Shown: in pieces, positions 10,086-20,520 of the stretch
Position numbering within the stretch: the first letter of the stretch is position 1
Layout of the letters: every line of letters begins with the position of its first letter
NCBI RefSeq assembly: GCF_035582795.1
Contig: NC_134390.1
Span: 2,929,560-2,993,559 of the forward strand
DNA length: 64,000 bases
Direction of reading: 5' to 3'
Source: Mycteria americana
Lineage: Eukaryota > Chordata > Aves > Ciconiiformes > Ciconiidae
Made by a program: the position numbers and the translations under genes
Notes under the pieces: model-generated
Database searches by the model: none
The model's input: the letters and a program-made list of their open reading frames with translations, nothing else
Told to the model about the DNA's origin: nothing

Positions 10086-11985
10086 CTCGGTCTAGGCCCC
10101 ACAACTCGGCCCTGCACCTTGGCTGCTCGGCCTCAGCCCTCGCACACACACACACGCATACAAAACCAGAGAACCTTTCACTCACAAAAATACCTAGAGA
10201 TGGAGTTAATGAGAAGACAGGAGACTCTGCTGATCAGGCACAGGGCGTGGCCAGACAATCCTACTGACCGGCAACCTATTTGCATGCCACCAGCCCTTTT
10301 TATCCCCTTGTCCCTCTCTTTTCCGATGCTTGTTCCTCCCCAAACTCCTCTGATACCTCCCCTTCCCCACCTTTGGTTCCTCCAGTAAACATACCATAGT
10401 ACATCCTGTGCAGTCGCTACATGTGTCCCATGTCCTTAGTCAGTAACCCTTCTCAGTCTGTATAGTGATCCGGAAAGCCACTCCCATCTACTCATTGTGA
10501 CGAGTGTCACCCCATACCATGGGGCTGATGGCTCTGCAGGGACAGCTCTGGGAGGAGCCAGGGCAGGGAATATGTTTCTCTGGCTGGGTCACTGGGGTGC
10601 CTTACCTGGCACAGTGCCTCTGTGTGACCTGGAGTTTATGGAGACAAGCTTTTTATCGCGTAACCTAGCAGGGAACCCCAGTTAAAGCTTTGGAAAAATG
10701 CTCTAAAACTAGAATTGTCCAATGACCTTAGTAGTTTGATTGGTTTGTGGGATAATCCTATCGGAGGCATCAACTTGAAGACAGCTGCTTGACCCACTTT
10801 GTTGATTTCAGTCATGTTGTTTGAAGGAAGAATGTACAGAAAAGGCCGAGGAGATGTGACAAGAAGAAAGAGGAAAGAGCAAGTAAGTTTTGAGAGAGGG
10901 GAAGAACCTAAGTGCTGCGAGTGACTGAAGGTGCTAAGGGCTAAGAGATTTTTGGGGTAGGTATGCACATGTGAAGGTCTGGGTGGGAATAGCGCACAAA
11001 CAGTAGTAAAATACAGTAATGGAACCCAAGATTGCTCCTCATTCTGGGCCTGTGCACGCGCCCTTGCTCTTGCAGTTGCAGACATGCTGGAGCTGCTGGG
11101 AGACAGGCACGTGAGCCTGCCTGGAAGCAGGCTTTGGGCGCAGGGTCCCTCGGCTGAGGCGGTGCCAGTTAGTGGGGGGGAGAGCCCTGTGTGTTGGGCA
11201 GGTGAGGGGCGAGTGAGGCCAGAGCATGGCAAGGGCTGGTCTGGGCTGTTTGGTCTGGGGCAAGCGTGGACAGAGGGGATAGAGAGGAGGATCTGAAGGA
11301 ATACGGGTTGTGAGCTCTTCATTCCCAACAAGGTCACTGAGGGGGCAACCACGTGCAGTACCCAAGGTACGGGTGAAGGTCTGGGGCCAGCACAAAGGGT
11401 GCTGAGAGAGGGAGTTTCCATAGGGTCTGGTGGTGGCTGCAGGCCACTTCCCATCAGCCACAGTGAGCCCCATGTCATGCTGCGCAGCCCTTCCGGTGCG
11501 CACCAATTTGTATTTGGCTGTGTATCTGTTACTGTATTTGGGGCACCCCAATGTCACTGAGGGGGATGATGATGATGTGGCAGAGGAGCAGGTTGAGTGG
11601 GGGATGGGGGGGGGTCACGGGACAGTTCACCCCCCCACACCCCCCCCCCCCCGAAAGGGGGGTGACAGCCCCAAAATGCCTGAGAATTCGTGGGGGAGAT
11701 TTAGATAATTAAAACCTGTAAATATGTGTGTGAGGCATTGAAGTAGAGAAAAACCTCTCTTTTATATATATAGAAACCTTTTATTTATATATATGTAAAA
11801 AGATTTTAAAAGAAACCCCTCTGTCTATTATATAAAGGATTTTAGAATATGAAAAAGTCTAAATAGACGTATATAGGGTTATAAAATAGAAAAATAACTC
11901 GAATATATGAATGAAAAAAAGCAGTTTAAAATGCATAAACAGATGGTGTATGTGAAGAAATTTTTTAAATGTCAACAAGACAGAG
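10086..11985. other. Unassigned region with one exon-like segment and a C/G hairpin
   Basis: It contains a short CA microsatellite near 10143, a purine-rich exon-like stretch (about 10835-10882) followed by the strong donor GTAAGT at 10883, and a run of C's with a matching G run near 11632-11663 that could form a hairpin. From 11700 to 11960 it is AT-rich. The 280-codon minus-strand frame at 10636-11478 shows no recognisable domain and is probably chance. Confidence 0.4.
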
Positions 11986-11989
11986 CTCT

Positions 11990-13015
11990 CCCCAGCTGCG
12001 GTACCGACTTTTGTCCAAGGGGTGGCAGCAGCAAGCACAAAAAAGCGCCAGCGCGCATGCGCGTCTCCACAGGTGCAGTACCGACCTTGTTCCACTGAGC
12101 GGCAGTAGTGAGCACGGGGAAATGCGCTACTGCGCATGCGCCGAGCCGCAACAGCAGTTCGGATCTTTATCCACGGGGCGGCAGGAGCGAGCACCAAAAA
12201 AAGCGCCACCGTGCATGCGCGGCGCCCAGCTGCAGTACTGACTTTTGGTCACTGGGCGTCAGCAGCGAGCACAAAACAAATGCTCCAGCGCGCATGCGCG
12301 ACTCCCTAGCTGCAGTACCGCGTTTTGTCCACCGCGAGGCAGTAGCGAGCACACAAAAAAAATTGCACCAGCGCACATGCGCGGCTCCCCAGCTGCAGTA
12401 CCGACTTTTGTCCACAGGGCGGCAGCAGGGAGGTCGGGTGAAGGCACCAGTCCGCATGCGCGGCTCTGCAGCTGCAGTACCCTTTGTCCACAGGGTGGCA
12501 GCACCGACCACTTGAAAATGCACCACCGCGCATGCGCGGCTGTACAGCTGCAGTACCGAGTTTTGGTCACTGGGCGGCAGCAGCGAGCAAAACACAAATG
12601 CAGCACTGCGCATGCGTGGCTCCCAGGCTGCAGTACCGCCTTTTGTCTACACGGTGGCAGCAGCGAGCTCGGGAAAATGCACCACTGCGCATGCGTGACT
12701 CTCCAGCTGCAGTACCGACCTTTGTCCACCGGGCGGCAGCAGCGAGCACAGAAAGACCCAACGCGCAGGCGCAGATCCTCATCTGCAGTACCGACCCTGT
12801 TGCAATGAGTGACAGCAGCGAGCACTTGAAAATGTGCTACTGTGCATGTGCGGCTCCCCAGCTGCAGTACTGACTTTTGTCCACCGGGCGGTAGCAGCGA
12901 TCTCGGGAAAATGCGCACTGCACGTGCGCGGCTCCCCAGCTCCAGTACCGACGTTTGGTCGTCGGGCGGGTCCAAAGCTGGAACTGTAGCTTGGCACCGC
13001 GCATGTGTGTGCGCG
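11990..13015. repeat. ~79-bp CpG-rich tandem array with NRF1-like sites, about 13 units
   Basis: The anchor GCAGTACCGAC and variants recur near 11997, 12078, 12155, 12233, 12313, 12395, 12475, 12551, 12630, 12709, 12785, 12864 and 12943. Each unit also carries a GTCCACCGGGCGGCAGCAGCG-like stretch and a CGCATGCGC palindrome. Exact or near-exact GCGCATGCG cores occur at about 12053, 12132, 12290, 12529, 12608 and 12687; other units have one or two mismatches. This core is the known consensus of NRF1, a CpG-promoter activator. Each unit also holds CAGCTGCAG, an E-box. Open frames on both strands are repeat-derived. Confidence 0.88.
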
Positions 13016-13502
13016 CACAGGTGGATCTGTAATCCTGGAGTGAAGTCCTCGCATCTGGCTCTGCTCTCACATGCTGGCAGTCATTAGCAAGTAAAAATTC
13101 TGGGCTTGGCTTTGGCATTGTCCTCTAAGGGAAAGCTCTGGGTCTGGATGTCAGTTGCTTATTTGCTGTGGAATGGTCATGTTTTTCAGAAATCATTCCA
13201 AATAGAACTGGTTGGGTGGGGCAGGGCAGAGTAAGGGTCTTTGCAGGGACCTGGGAAGTAAAGTCTTGAACGTAGAAAAGCTTAAAGCATTTGCTGTACA
13301 GGAGGTTTCTCTGTACCCACTACATCAGTTGCTTATTAGCAGTGACTGATGTTTGTAGGAGTACCGTGTGGAAGTGTGAACATTCATTAGTGAACTAAAA
13401 CTGCTTTGGTTCTGTGTAGAAAGCAGAGGAACTACAAAACAATGTCGTCGTGTCCCCCACCCCTTTTTTTTTCTTTTTGTTAAACATACTGTGTTTGCAG
13501 GG
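13016..13502. other. Unassigned sequence
   Basis: I see no gene or clear repeat beyond a T homopolymer near 13466. Confidence 0.4.
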
Positions 13503-14550
13503 TGTGAGAGACTGGAAGAGATTTGGTGGTGGCGGTGGTGGTGGTTTTTGTTGCATTACCCAATATTATGTATAACTTGGAAAAGTTCTTAACTATAACA
13601 CTGGTCCTGGGGACCCCTCCAAAAACCTGGGTCTTGGAGAGAGTAAGGGTTCTGATAAGGGACATGTGTATTTGTTGGGGTTATCCTTCCCACGGATATA
13701 GAAACTGGGATGTTCTGTGCAACAAGAGTTACGGTAGAGTCAAGTATTGTGGCATACCCCGTACACACTACCCTTTGCAGAGCCTGCCGCTCACTGCAAA
13801 ACCTGACATACCTGTAAAATTAGCATATCCCCGGCCCTCTTGGGACTAGTTTGGGGATGTTCTAAAGGGAAATTTTATTCCTGCTTAACACTGAAATATC
13901 ATGCTGATCTGAAATGTGGATTAGTCGTCCCATCCTTATGCCCATCTTGTGTTTTCAGTTTCACCGCCCCTCCCTGGCGAGTGCGCTGGGAAGTGGCAGA
14001 AGCCCCAGAAAACTCGATGCTGAATTTAAGTGATGGAGAATGTTGTATAACATTGTCCATCTCACAACTCCAGTACTACTGCGCTCTACTACTACTACAC
14101 TCACAATGTCAGTACTACTGTAGAGGCAGCACGGACCAAAATGAAAGAAATTGCCGACCAAGCTGCCAAACTATTTTGATCACTCCAACCAAAAGACTGT
14201 TTCAATGGGCATGCACCCGGATCTTCGTTCGCTTCCCTCCTACAATCCTGGGGACTCATGGGGTGGGGGAAATGGTTAATTCAAATTGGAATAACCTATT
14301 GGCTGGATTTCTGTTCCTTATGACTGGTATAGCTATTGTTTAATATATGATTACCCTTTTGCTTGCTTCTGCTTTCATTCTCTTTTCTCCTGCTGTTCAC
14401 TATGTTCATATCACCACCCTGGAAGACGAAATCAAGGACCCTCCGCCAACTCTCGTTGAAAATGTCGAACTGTGTCTTCTTGATCTTCTTTATGTGAAAA
14501 TCATCACCCTGGACGAAGATTATATAGACAATGTTTGAGCCATGGGGTGG
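13503..14550 (+). pseudogene. 3' internal remnant of an ERV-L-like element
   Basis: This segment lies directly before an LTR whose first bases (TGTGAGAGACTG) are also found at its own left end, 13503. That suggests a deletion or recombination product between two LTR starts. Short open stretches (13523-13849, 13840-14343) may be decayed env or 3' sequence, but I cannot assign a domain. The end CATGGGGTGG just before 14551 would be the degenerate polypurine tract. A GGT microsatellite lies near 13523-13545. Confidence 0.45.
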
Positions 14551-15227
14551 TGTGAGAGACTGAAAGAGTTAATGTCTCAAACATTGTGGTGACTTGAGGC
14601 GCTATTTGCATGGTGACGGCAGGTCAGCGAGCACGGGGTCAGGGAGAGCGAGAGTGAGAGCGGGACGTGGGGAGCACGTCGGAGGACACACGGTTCTGGG
14701 TTCTGCTGGACTTTAAGGGGGCTTGCAACTGCCTGAGAGACCCCTCGTGACCACCCCCCTCCCCCAGCGCCTGCGCAGAAGGTTGAGAACTTTCTAGAAC
14801 AAGAACCATGTAAGTCCTGAAGGGGCGTACCTGGAGGTGGGGATTAGCTTATAAAAGACATGCCCCCCCCCCCCCCCCGGGAAGCGCGTGCGCGCCCACC
14901 ACTGGAGGATTGCCACATCTGTCATCGTCATCACGGGATCCAAGGGCGGTGGTACTTTTTCTTTCTCTTTCCTCCTCTCTCTCTTCCTTTCCTTTTCTTG
15001 CTTCTCTCTTCCTCTGCTCTTTGAATATATATGCAAGTTTGGGATAACTTGTGACGGATTGCCCGGAAAATAGCTCCATTGCCAAATCTCTTTTGTCCGT
15101 TTAAGTTCGCCAGTTCGCCGTTTGTGGAATTCGCCAGTGAATAAAGTTGCTGGCCAGCCTGTTCTTCTGAGTCATTGTCGTGACTGTACCGACCACACGG
15201 CTCTGCCGAGCAGAGATCGGCCTTTGT
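14551..15227 (+). mobile_element. LTR of an ERV-L-like element
   Basis: It starts TGTGAGAGACTG. A TATA box (TTATAAAAG) lies near 14850, followed by a C homopolymer of about 18, and AATAAA lies near 15139. It ends just before a Leu-type primer binding site at 15228. A C/T-rich tract (14955-15020) lies in the transcribed part. Confidence 0.75.
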
Positions 15228-15338
15228 TGGTACCAGAAGTGGGATAGACTGTTCCTCTGAGTCATTGTCGTGACTCTGCCAACCACGCGGCTCTGCTGAG
15301 CAGAGGTCGGCTTTTGTTGGTACACAAACTGTCGGGGA
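15159..15338. repeat. 90-bp tandem duplication across the LTR end and primer site
   Basis: The block from CTGTTC at 15159 is repeated at 15249, with CTGAGTCATTGTCGTGACT in both. Each copy ends GGCTTTTGTTGGTAC or a close variant. The duplication follows the LTR/primer-site junction, so it may reflect aberrant reverse transcription or later slippage. Confidence 0.85.
15228..15245 (+). other. Primer binding site, tRNA-Leu-like
   Basis: TGGTACCAGAAGTGGGAT follows the LTR. It resembles the tRNA-Leu complementary site used by the ERV-L group, with about two differences from the standard form as I remember it. A diverged second copy lies 90 bp downstream as part of a tandem duplication. Confidence 0.55.
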
Positions 15339-15423
15339 ATCAAAAAGATTCACCCCTCTCGCAACCCAGTGAGTGGGACGAGACACAGGGCCTTAGCTTT
15401 CTATTGCCAGACTGGCAAAGCTT

Positions 15424-16779
15424 CCCAAGCTCTGTTGCCCCACAGTCACCAAAAGTCTCCAATAGTTGCCAGGATGGTGAGTTAGTTTTGGGCTTCTAGC
15501 CCTCCATTCCACCATTATTTTAGTCAGATCCTGCATTCTGCTCAGTTAAAGGCTCACGAGAATTGCTTAAAATTTGCATTTGGAAGTCATGCTTCAAACA
15601 ATGAATTTTCAACAAAATTTTTTTGACACTAGTCAATGAACTACCATAATACTGGAGCAAAATGACATTTTTAGTGGTTGTTGAATCTCAGAGTGATAAC
15701 ATAGGCATCCCTGTTTGAGCCCTTACCACAACCGTTGCAATGTTTGTTTACACACTGCTTGGTTCTTTTGTAAAGGTGTGTAGCTATAGGAGGTGCATTA
15801 TTCCGAAGGTGCTACGGCGCTGATGCTCTGGATGTTGGCAGGAATGGGCAAAGCGGAAGGCTCTGTGGCTAGGGGAGAGTGGCGTGGATGTGCGACTGCT
15901 CTCTCTGTTGCACCAGAATTTCGACGGCTGGGTTGGGCTGCTAAATCGATGGAAAGACTGGAAGACATTTCAGAAAAGTGAGTACTCTACTTATCTTTAT
16001 CTTTTAAAGTCATTGTCTTTCTACAGACACCTGTCCATGGCTTAGATATTTGATTTGTGTGAAACAGACCCAGAATTTTGCTTTAAGTAGTGTTCTGATG
16101 CGCTAAAATTCCCTGTAGGTAGAGAACAAGAATTACAAATGTTGCTTGGTGGTTGAAGTTCTCGGGGTTTCTGTGAAAGCTAACTTGCCAGAATGAGTAG
16201 GAAGCAGCCTGAATTCCAGTAGAGATACTGCATAAAAGGTCCTTTTCTTGACAGGAAAAGAGCTTCACGAAACGTCGGCACTGTTTGCCGTAGGGCCTCC
16301 GACATACTTGTTCAGTAATTGTGGGCTTTGTGCGATTCCTGCAGGCACAATCTTGAACAAATTTTGTATGGCAGCCAGCATCTTAGCTTACTTTCTATCT
16401 CGCGCTTGGTTGCTTGTACCTGCTCAAAACTTACTGTAGTGTCAAATGAACCCACAGGAAAATGTCCTCAACTCGTGCTGGTAGGGCAAGCCCGCTGTAG
16501 TTGATAAAATCGGAAAATAGCACAATGCTTTGAAAAATTTGTCTTGCGAGGACACGGGCTGTCTCCTGGTAGGCAGCTGAATTCTATGACTGATTCCACT
16601 GGTCTGCTCTGGCACTTGAAGGAGGCAGTCCCTAAGCCAATGCAATCTAAAATGGGGGTTGTTTGGGGTTTTCTAATAATTTCTTAGGGATATGAGGCTT
16701 GTGTGGGTGTTTAGCTTGTCCTGTTCTTTCTGTTCCTAATTCTGAACCCACTGACTGGCATAAAAGAACGGTCACGTGT
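15424..16779 (+). repeat. Segmental duplication block B (paralogue of 1-1352)
   Basis: This is the second copy of the NAA20-containing block, collinear with 1-1352 and highly similar. Its left end adjoins ERV-L leader sequence; the partner end in copy A lies outside the window. The right end is the LTR insertion point (GTGT at 16776-16779). Confidence 0.9.
15842..15977 (+). pseudogene. NAA20: NAA20 acetyl-CoA-binding exon, decayed copy B
   Basis: This is the same 136-nt exon as at 418-553, with flanking CAG and GTGAGT and no stop. It keeps GKAEGS where copy A has GKAGGS, and so is slightly closer to normal NAA20 at that site, but it has CATAL where copy A has HATAL. Both share the Trp, Ser and Arg replacements in the acetyl-CoA-binding region, so those changes came before the duplication. 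No flanking NAA20 exons are recognised. Confidence 0.72.
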
Positions 16780-17343
16780 TGTAGTCTAACGGTGTCGTCT
16801 ACCAGAAGCTGGCGGAACGCCAGGGCTTACATAAAACTGATAAGGAGGATTGAGTCTGGAAAGTGGAACGTCTAAACAAGAATTACTGTCCTTGGGAGAG
16901 AAGCACATCCTGAAGAAATAGGTAAGCTAATTAAAATGTTTTGGGAACCATCCGGAACAACTAGTAGGAGCGTGATAAGAAGCACCCTCCCACAAACTAT
17001 CTTCATTATAATACTAAAAGTCACACCCCTCGAGCTGGAGACCCCGGCCCAAGCTGAGACCCCTCACCTCTGAGCGTGCGCAGCATATTAAAGTAGCACT
17101 GTAGCTTTAAGTTGAAATAAGAGAAATGTAGACCAATAGAAAACTGCTTTGTGTAATTACTTATGCTTATGCATAACTAGACTATATAAATACTGTACTT
17201 GTATGACCGAACTTTGTGCTAGCTTTGTGGAGATACCACCTAGCACCCATCTTTGTGCAGACATGACATAAAAATACCTCTGCCCCGTGCATATATTGGC
17301 GTCCCCCACACTGGGTAAACGACCTCACACTTGTGGGGTAACA
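16780..17343 (+). mobile_element. Solo LTR of the gammaretrovirus-like family
   Basis: It runs TGTAGTCTAAC to GGGGTAACA, 564 bp, flanked on both sides by GTGT (16776-16779 and 17344-17347). A 4-bp duplication is typical of gammaretroviral integration. It sits at the same place in the duplicated block as the 5' LTR at 1353, but no internal sequence follows. AATAAA is degraded here to CATAAAA. Confidence 0.88.
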
Positions 17344-18403
17344 GTGTGACAAAAATTAATTAAACAGTAGGGACTGCCACGCTAGTGCCACGCTTGTGCG
17401 CTATACCGTGCTCGCCGCTGTATGGGACCGTGGACCCTCTGGCGTGCTCTCGGTGGCGGTGCATGTGCTGTGCCCGGGAGCAGCATGGCGGTGCTCCGGT
17501 TGTAAGCCCCGGCGGTGGATGAGGGCCGGGGCTGCTGGTGAGGCGAGCGAGCCCCTTTGGTGGGTGTAGGGCTGTCTCCTGGCTGCCTGGTGGTGGCGGG
17601 ATGGGCAGCTTCCAAGCTTCCAGCACCTCCCCTGAAGCCTGTCCCGTAGCCCCAGGCCGCCCCCAAGCCCTCTTGGGAAGGCAGCGAGCTGGCCCTCGAA
17701 TGCGCTGGACTGTCCCTTAATGTGGGTGCCGTTAGCAGTGGTGCGGGGAAGAGGCGGCTTCTCCAGAAGCCCCTGCAGAAGGAGAGGCTTCAGCCAGGGG
17801 CAATCTGCAGTAATAACGGTGGCTGCTGCTGCTTCTTTCCCTCGCCCAGAGGCTGCGCTGAGGCCGCGGTTGTTCCTTCCTCCCCTGGGGATGCCGGTGA
17901 CAGTACCCGCTTCAGGCTTGCGTGGGTTGTCTCTGCCTGGCCTCGCTCTCCTCGCGGTGTGGGGGCGAAAAGGGATGGGCGGAGCGCCTGCTGACTGTGG
18001 ACAGGAGCTGCTGCGGCTGAAGCTGGAGAGGCCAGAGAAGGGTAAAGAAGAAGAAATCGAAGGCCGGCCAGCCGGCAGCTGCCTCCCGCTGCAGGCAAGA
18101 GAGAGCCTGCCTCTCCGGGTGAGAAAGGATCCCTCCTCATAGTCCGCAGCAGGCCAGGCCACCAGCGTATGCCGCGGGGTCTGTATGCGTAACCCAAAGC
18201 GCGGTATGGCCGCGTAGTGCACGAGCGAGCGAGGCTACGTGTCTAGGAAGCCTCGTCTTATAAGAGCTGTAAGACACTCATGTATTTTCTTAGGTGGAGG
18301 ACAGCCAAGCAACCGGAGTTACAGAAGAGGAAGGGAGGAGGGAAGGAGAAAGAAGTGTCTAAACTGGCAAATTCTTCTGGCAGCGCTGAGAGCTAGAGCT
18401 GTG
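17344..18403 (+). other. GC-rich segment ending in an exon-like purine-rich stretch
   Basis: The sequence is GC- and CpG-rich and has long open frames on both strands (for example 17401-18222 minus, 17720-18142 plus) without recognisable domains. From about 18296 a segment preceded by TTTTCTTAG is purine-rich and ends AGAGCTGTG just before the donor GTGAGTCC at 18404. That edge resembles the one at 7515. It could be a CpG-island promoter with a first exon, but no product is recognised. Confidence 0.4.
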
Positions 18404-18900
18404 GTGAGTCCTGGGCCCTTGGGGCCCTGTCTCCCCTCTTGTGCACCCCTGCTTCTCCCCTGGCCCCTTCTCTTTCCCATGCTGCAACAAACTTTTTTTT
18501 TTGCTTCCCTGTATGTCTCCTCTTCTCTCTATTCTTGCGTCCTGCTCCCTCTCCCTCTTTTTTTTTTTCCCCATGCCCTTGTCTCTGTCCTGCACCCATC
18601 GCTGTTTTTTCCTTTTCCATCTCTTTGTTGTGATTTGCATCTATCTCTTTTCCCCACAATTGCTCTGGCCTGTTCCCTGGTGTTCTCTTCCTCTCTGCTC
18701 CTGCATGTGCCGCTCTGTGTCCCTGCCTTCCTAGCTCTCTCTTGCCTTCTCTTTCTGTCTCTATCCCTTTGTCTTGCTCACTGTCACTGGTTTGTTTCAT
18801 TCTGTATCTCACGGTCCCTGTCCTCCTTCCTGTTCATCTCTGACTCTCTCTGACCCTTTGTGCTGCTCCCTGGCCCTTCCCCCCCCCCCCGGCCCCGTTC
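18404..18900 (+). other. Long polypyrimidine tract
   Basis: About 500 bp is strongly C/T-rich on the plus strand, with loosely repeating TCTCTTTC and CTGTCCCTG words and a run of C's near 18880. It follows the GTGAGT donor directly, as at 7515. No gene. Confidence 0.6.
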
Positions 18901-19486
18901 TAGTTTTTCTTATGCCATTGCTTATGGCAATCCTAGAGCCTAAAAGCATGAGTGCTTCTTGATTTGATTTGGGGTGGGTGTGAGGGTATGGTTTTTTTTC
19001 CTTGCTGTATTGGTGTGATGACTATATCATAGAGGAGGGGATGGTTTATTCCTTTTTCTGCCGTCGGTGGAGTTGAAACCTAAATCTGCGAGTCTGTGGT
19101 CTTTGGCCAGTTTTCCTAATATTATAGGTGTGAGAGCACTTGGGGCCTTTGGTCAGGAGACTGCGTTATTTATGACAAGTATGTGTTAGCAAAAGTGTGC
19201 AACATTGCTTGTGGAGAGAAAGAACCAAGTGCAGCCCAGCTCCAGAATTTGCTCTGTGTAGCCAGAAAATGGCTGGCTTAATCTTGCTCAAATCTTGGAT
19301 TACTTGTTGGTCATAGCCAGTGGTTGCTTTTATTCTTAGGAGAAAATTGCCAAAGACTTTGGTGAAAAATGGCTTTCCCAAGTGTTTGGAGGAGATGAAA
19401 GAACCCGAAACTACTAATTCTGATAAACCCATAAGTACGTGAGGCTGTATGAAGCTCACGGCTGTAACCAGCCAGTAGGTTCCATT
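18901..19486. other. Unassigned sequence
   Basis: No gene is recognisable. The minus-strand open frame at 19166-19930 runs through here into the antisense of the CR1 and is not a gene. Confidence 0.4.
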
Positions 19487-20045
19487 GATATGGGGCAATC
19501 CCAAGCACAAATACAGGCTGGGTGGAGAATGGATTGAGAGCAGCCCTGAGGAGAGGGGCTTGGGGGTGTTCGTTGATGAGAAGCTCAACATGACCCAGCA
19601 ACATGTGCTCGCAGCCCAGAAAGCCAACCATCTCCTGGGCCGCATCAAAAGAAACGTGACCAGCAGTCGAGGGAGGTGATTCTCCCCCTCTGCTCTGCTC
19701 TCGGGAGACCCCACCTGAAGTACTGTGTCCAGCTCTGGGGCCCCCAACTTAAGAAGGACATGGGCCTGTTGGAACGAGTCCAGAGGAGGGCCACGAAGAT
19801 GATCAGAGGGCTGGAGCACCTCTCCTATGAGGACAGGCTGAGAGAGCTGGGGTTGTTCAGCCTGGAGAAGAGAAGGCTCCGGGGAGACCTTATAGCAGCC
19901 TTCCAGTACCTGCAGGGGCTCTACAAGCAAGCTGGAGAGGGGCTCTTTACAAGGGTATGTGGTGACAGGACATGGGGTAAGGGCTTTAAACCGAAAGAGG
20001 GTAGATTTAGATTAGATGTAAGGAAGACGTTCTTAACTATGAGGG
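19487..20045 (+). mobile_element. CR1 LINE, 5' portion (split by a provirus)
   Basis: This encodes the C-terminal part of the CR1 reverse-transcriptase ORF and 3' end. The plus-strand reading includes [20 protein letters not shown], then [20 protein letters not shown] and [20 protein letters not shown], all characteristic of avian CR1. It is truncated at its 5' end, as most CR1 copies are. A provirus inserted at TGAGGG (20040-20045); the element resumes at 26374. Confidence 0.93.
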
Positions 20046-20368
20046 TGTAGGAGACCAGTACACCGATGACCTTGATTTAATAAACACATCTCTGAACTAA
20101 GATCATGTGCGAGGGGCCCAGAGGAAAAAAGGAAAACAAGGAATGCAGAAGAAGGAACAAAAGAATGCAGAAGAAGGAACAACAAGATAACTATAAGCCA
20201 ATGAAATATTGCGTGCTAAAGGTTATAGAGCCAATTAGATGGTTAGAATAAGCACGTGCATTGCGTGTGCTTTGCGTGAACTGGTCGGGATAAGTATAAA
20301 AGAGTGCTGTCAGGTAAATAAAGGTCCCCCCTACTATCAGCACCGGAGTCTGTGTCTCATTCCCTTCA
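20046..20368 (+). mobile_element. 5' LTR of the class II provirus
   Basis: This short LTR (323 bp) runs from TGTAGGAGACC to CATTCCCTTCA. A TATA box TATAAAAG lies near 20295 and AATAAA near 20318, so R is very short. Confidence 0.93.
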
Positions 20369-20370
20369 AA

Positions 20371-20388
20371 TGGTGACCCCGACTGAGG
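20371..20388 (+). other. Primer binding site, tRNA-Trp type
   Basis: TGGTGACCCCGACTGAGG starts two bases after the LTR. Its first 13 bases match the tRNA-Trp site used by avian alpharetroviruses; the rest is diverged. Confidence 0.7.
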
Positions 20389-20520
20389 AGTAAGCAGCGC
20401 TGCGTGTAGCGTCCGGAGGGAACCCCAGCTGAACGAATCAAGCCGGCAGCAGGACTGCGGCTTTAATCCCGGGACATCACCTTAAGAAACAGGTGAGCGG
20501 CTGGGCAGTGATCAGTGATC

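Noticed and set aside
10636-11478. 280-codon minus-strand frame
   Set aside because: It has no recognisable domain, low-complexity Pro/Ser/Leu composition and no support from flanking structure.
12108-12975. Overlapping Cys/Arg-rich frames on both strands
   Set aside because: They arise from the ~79-bp repeat.
17401-18222. 273-codon minus-strand frame in GC-rich DNA
   Set aside because: It is an open frame expected from high GC, with overlapping frames on both strands and no domain.
19166-19930. 254-codon minus-strand frame
   Set aside because: It is antisense to the CR1 ORF.
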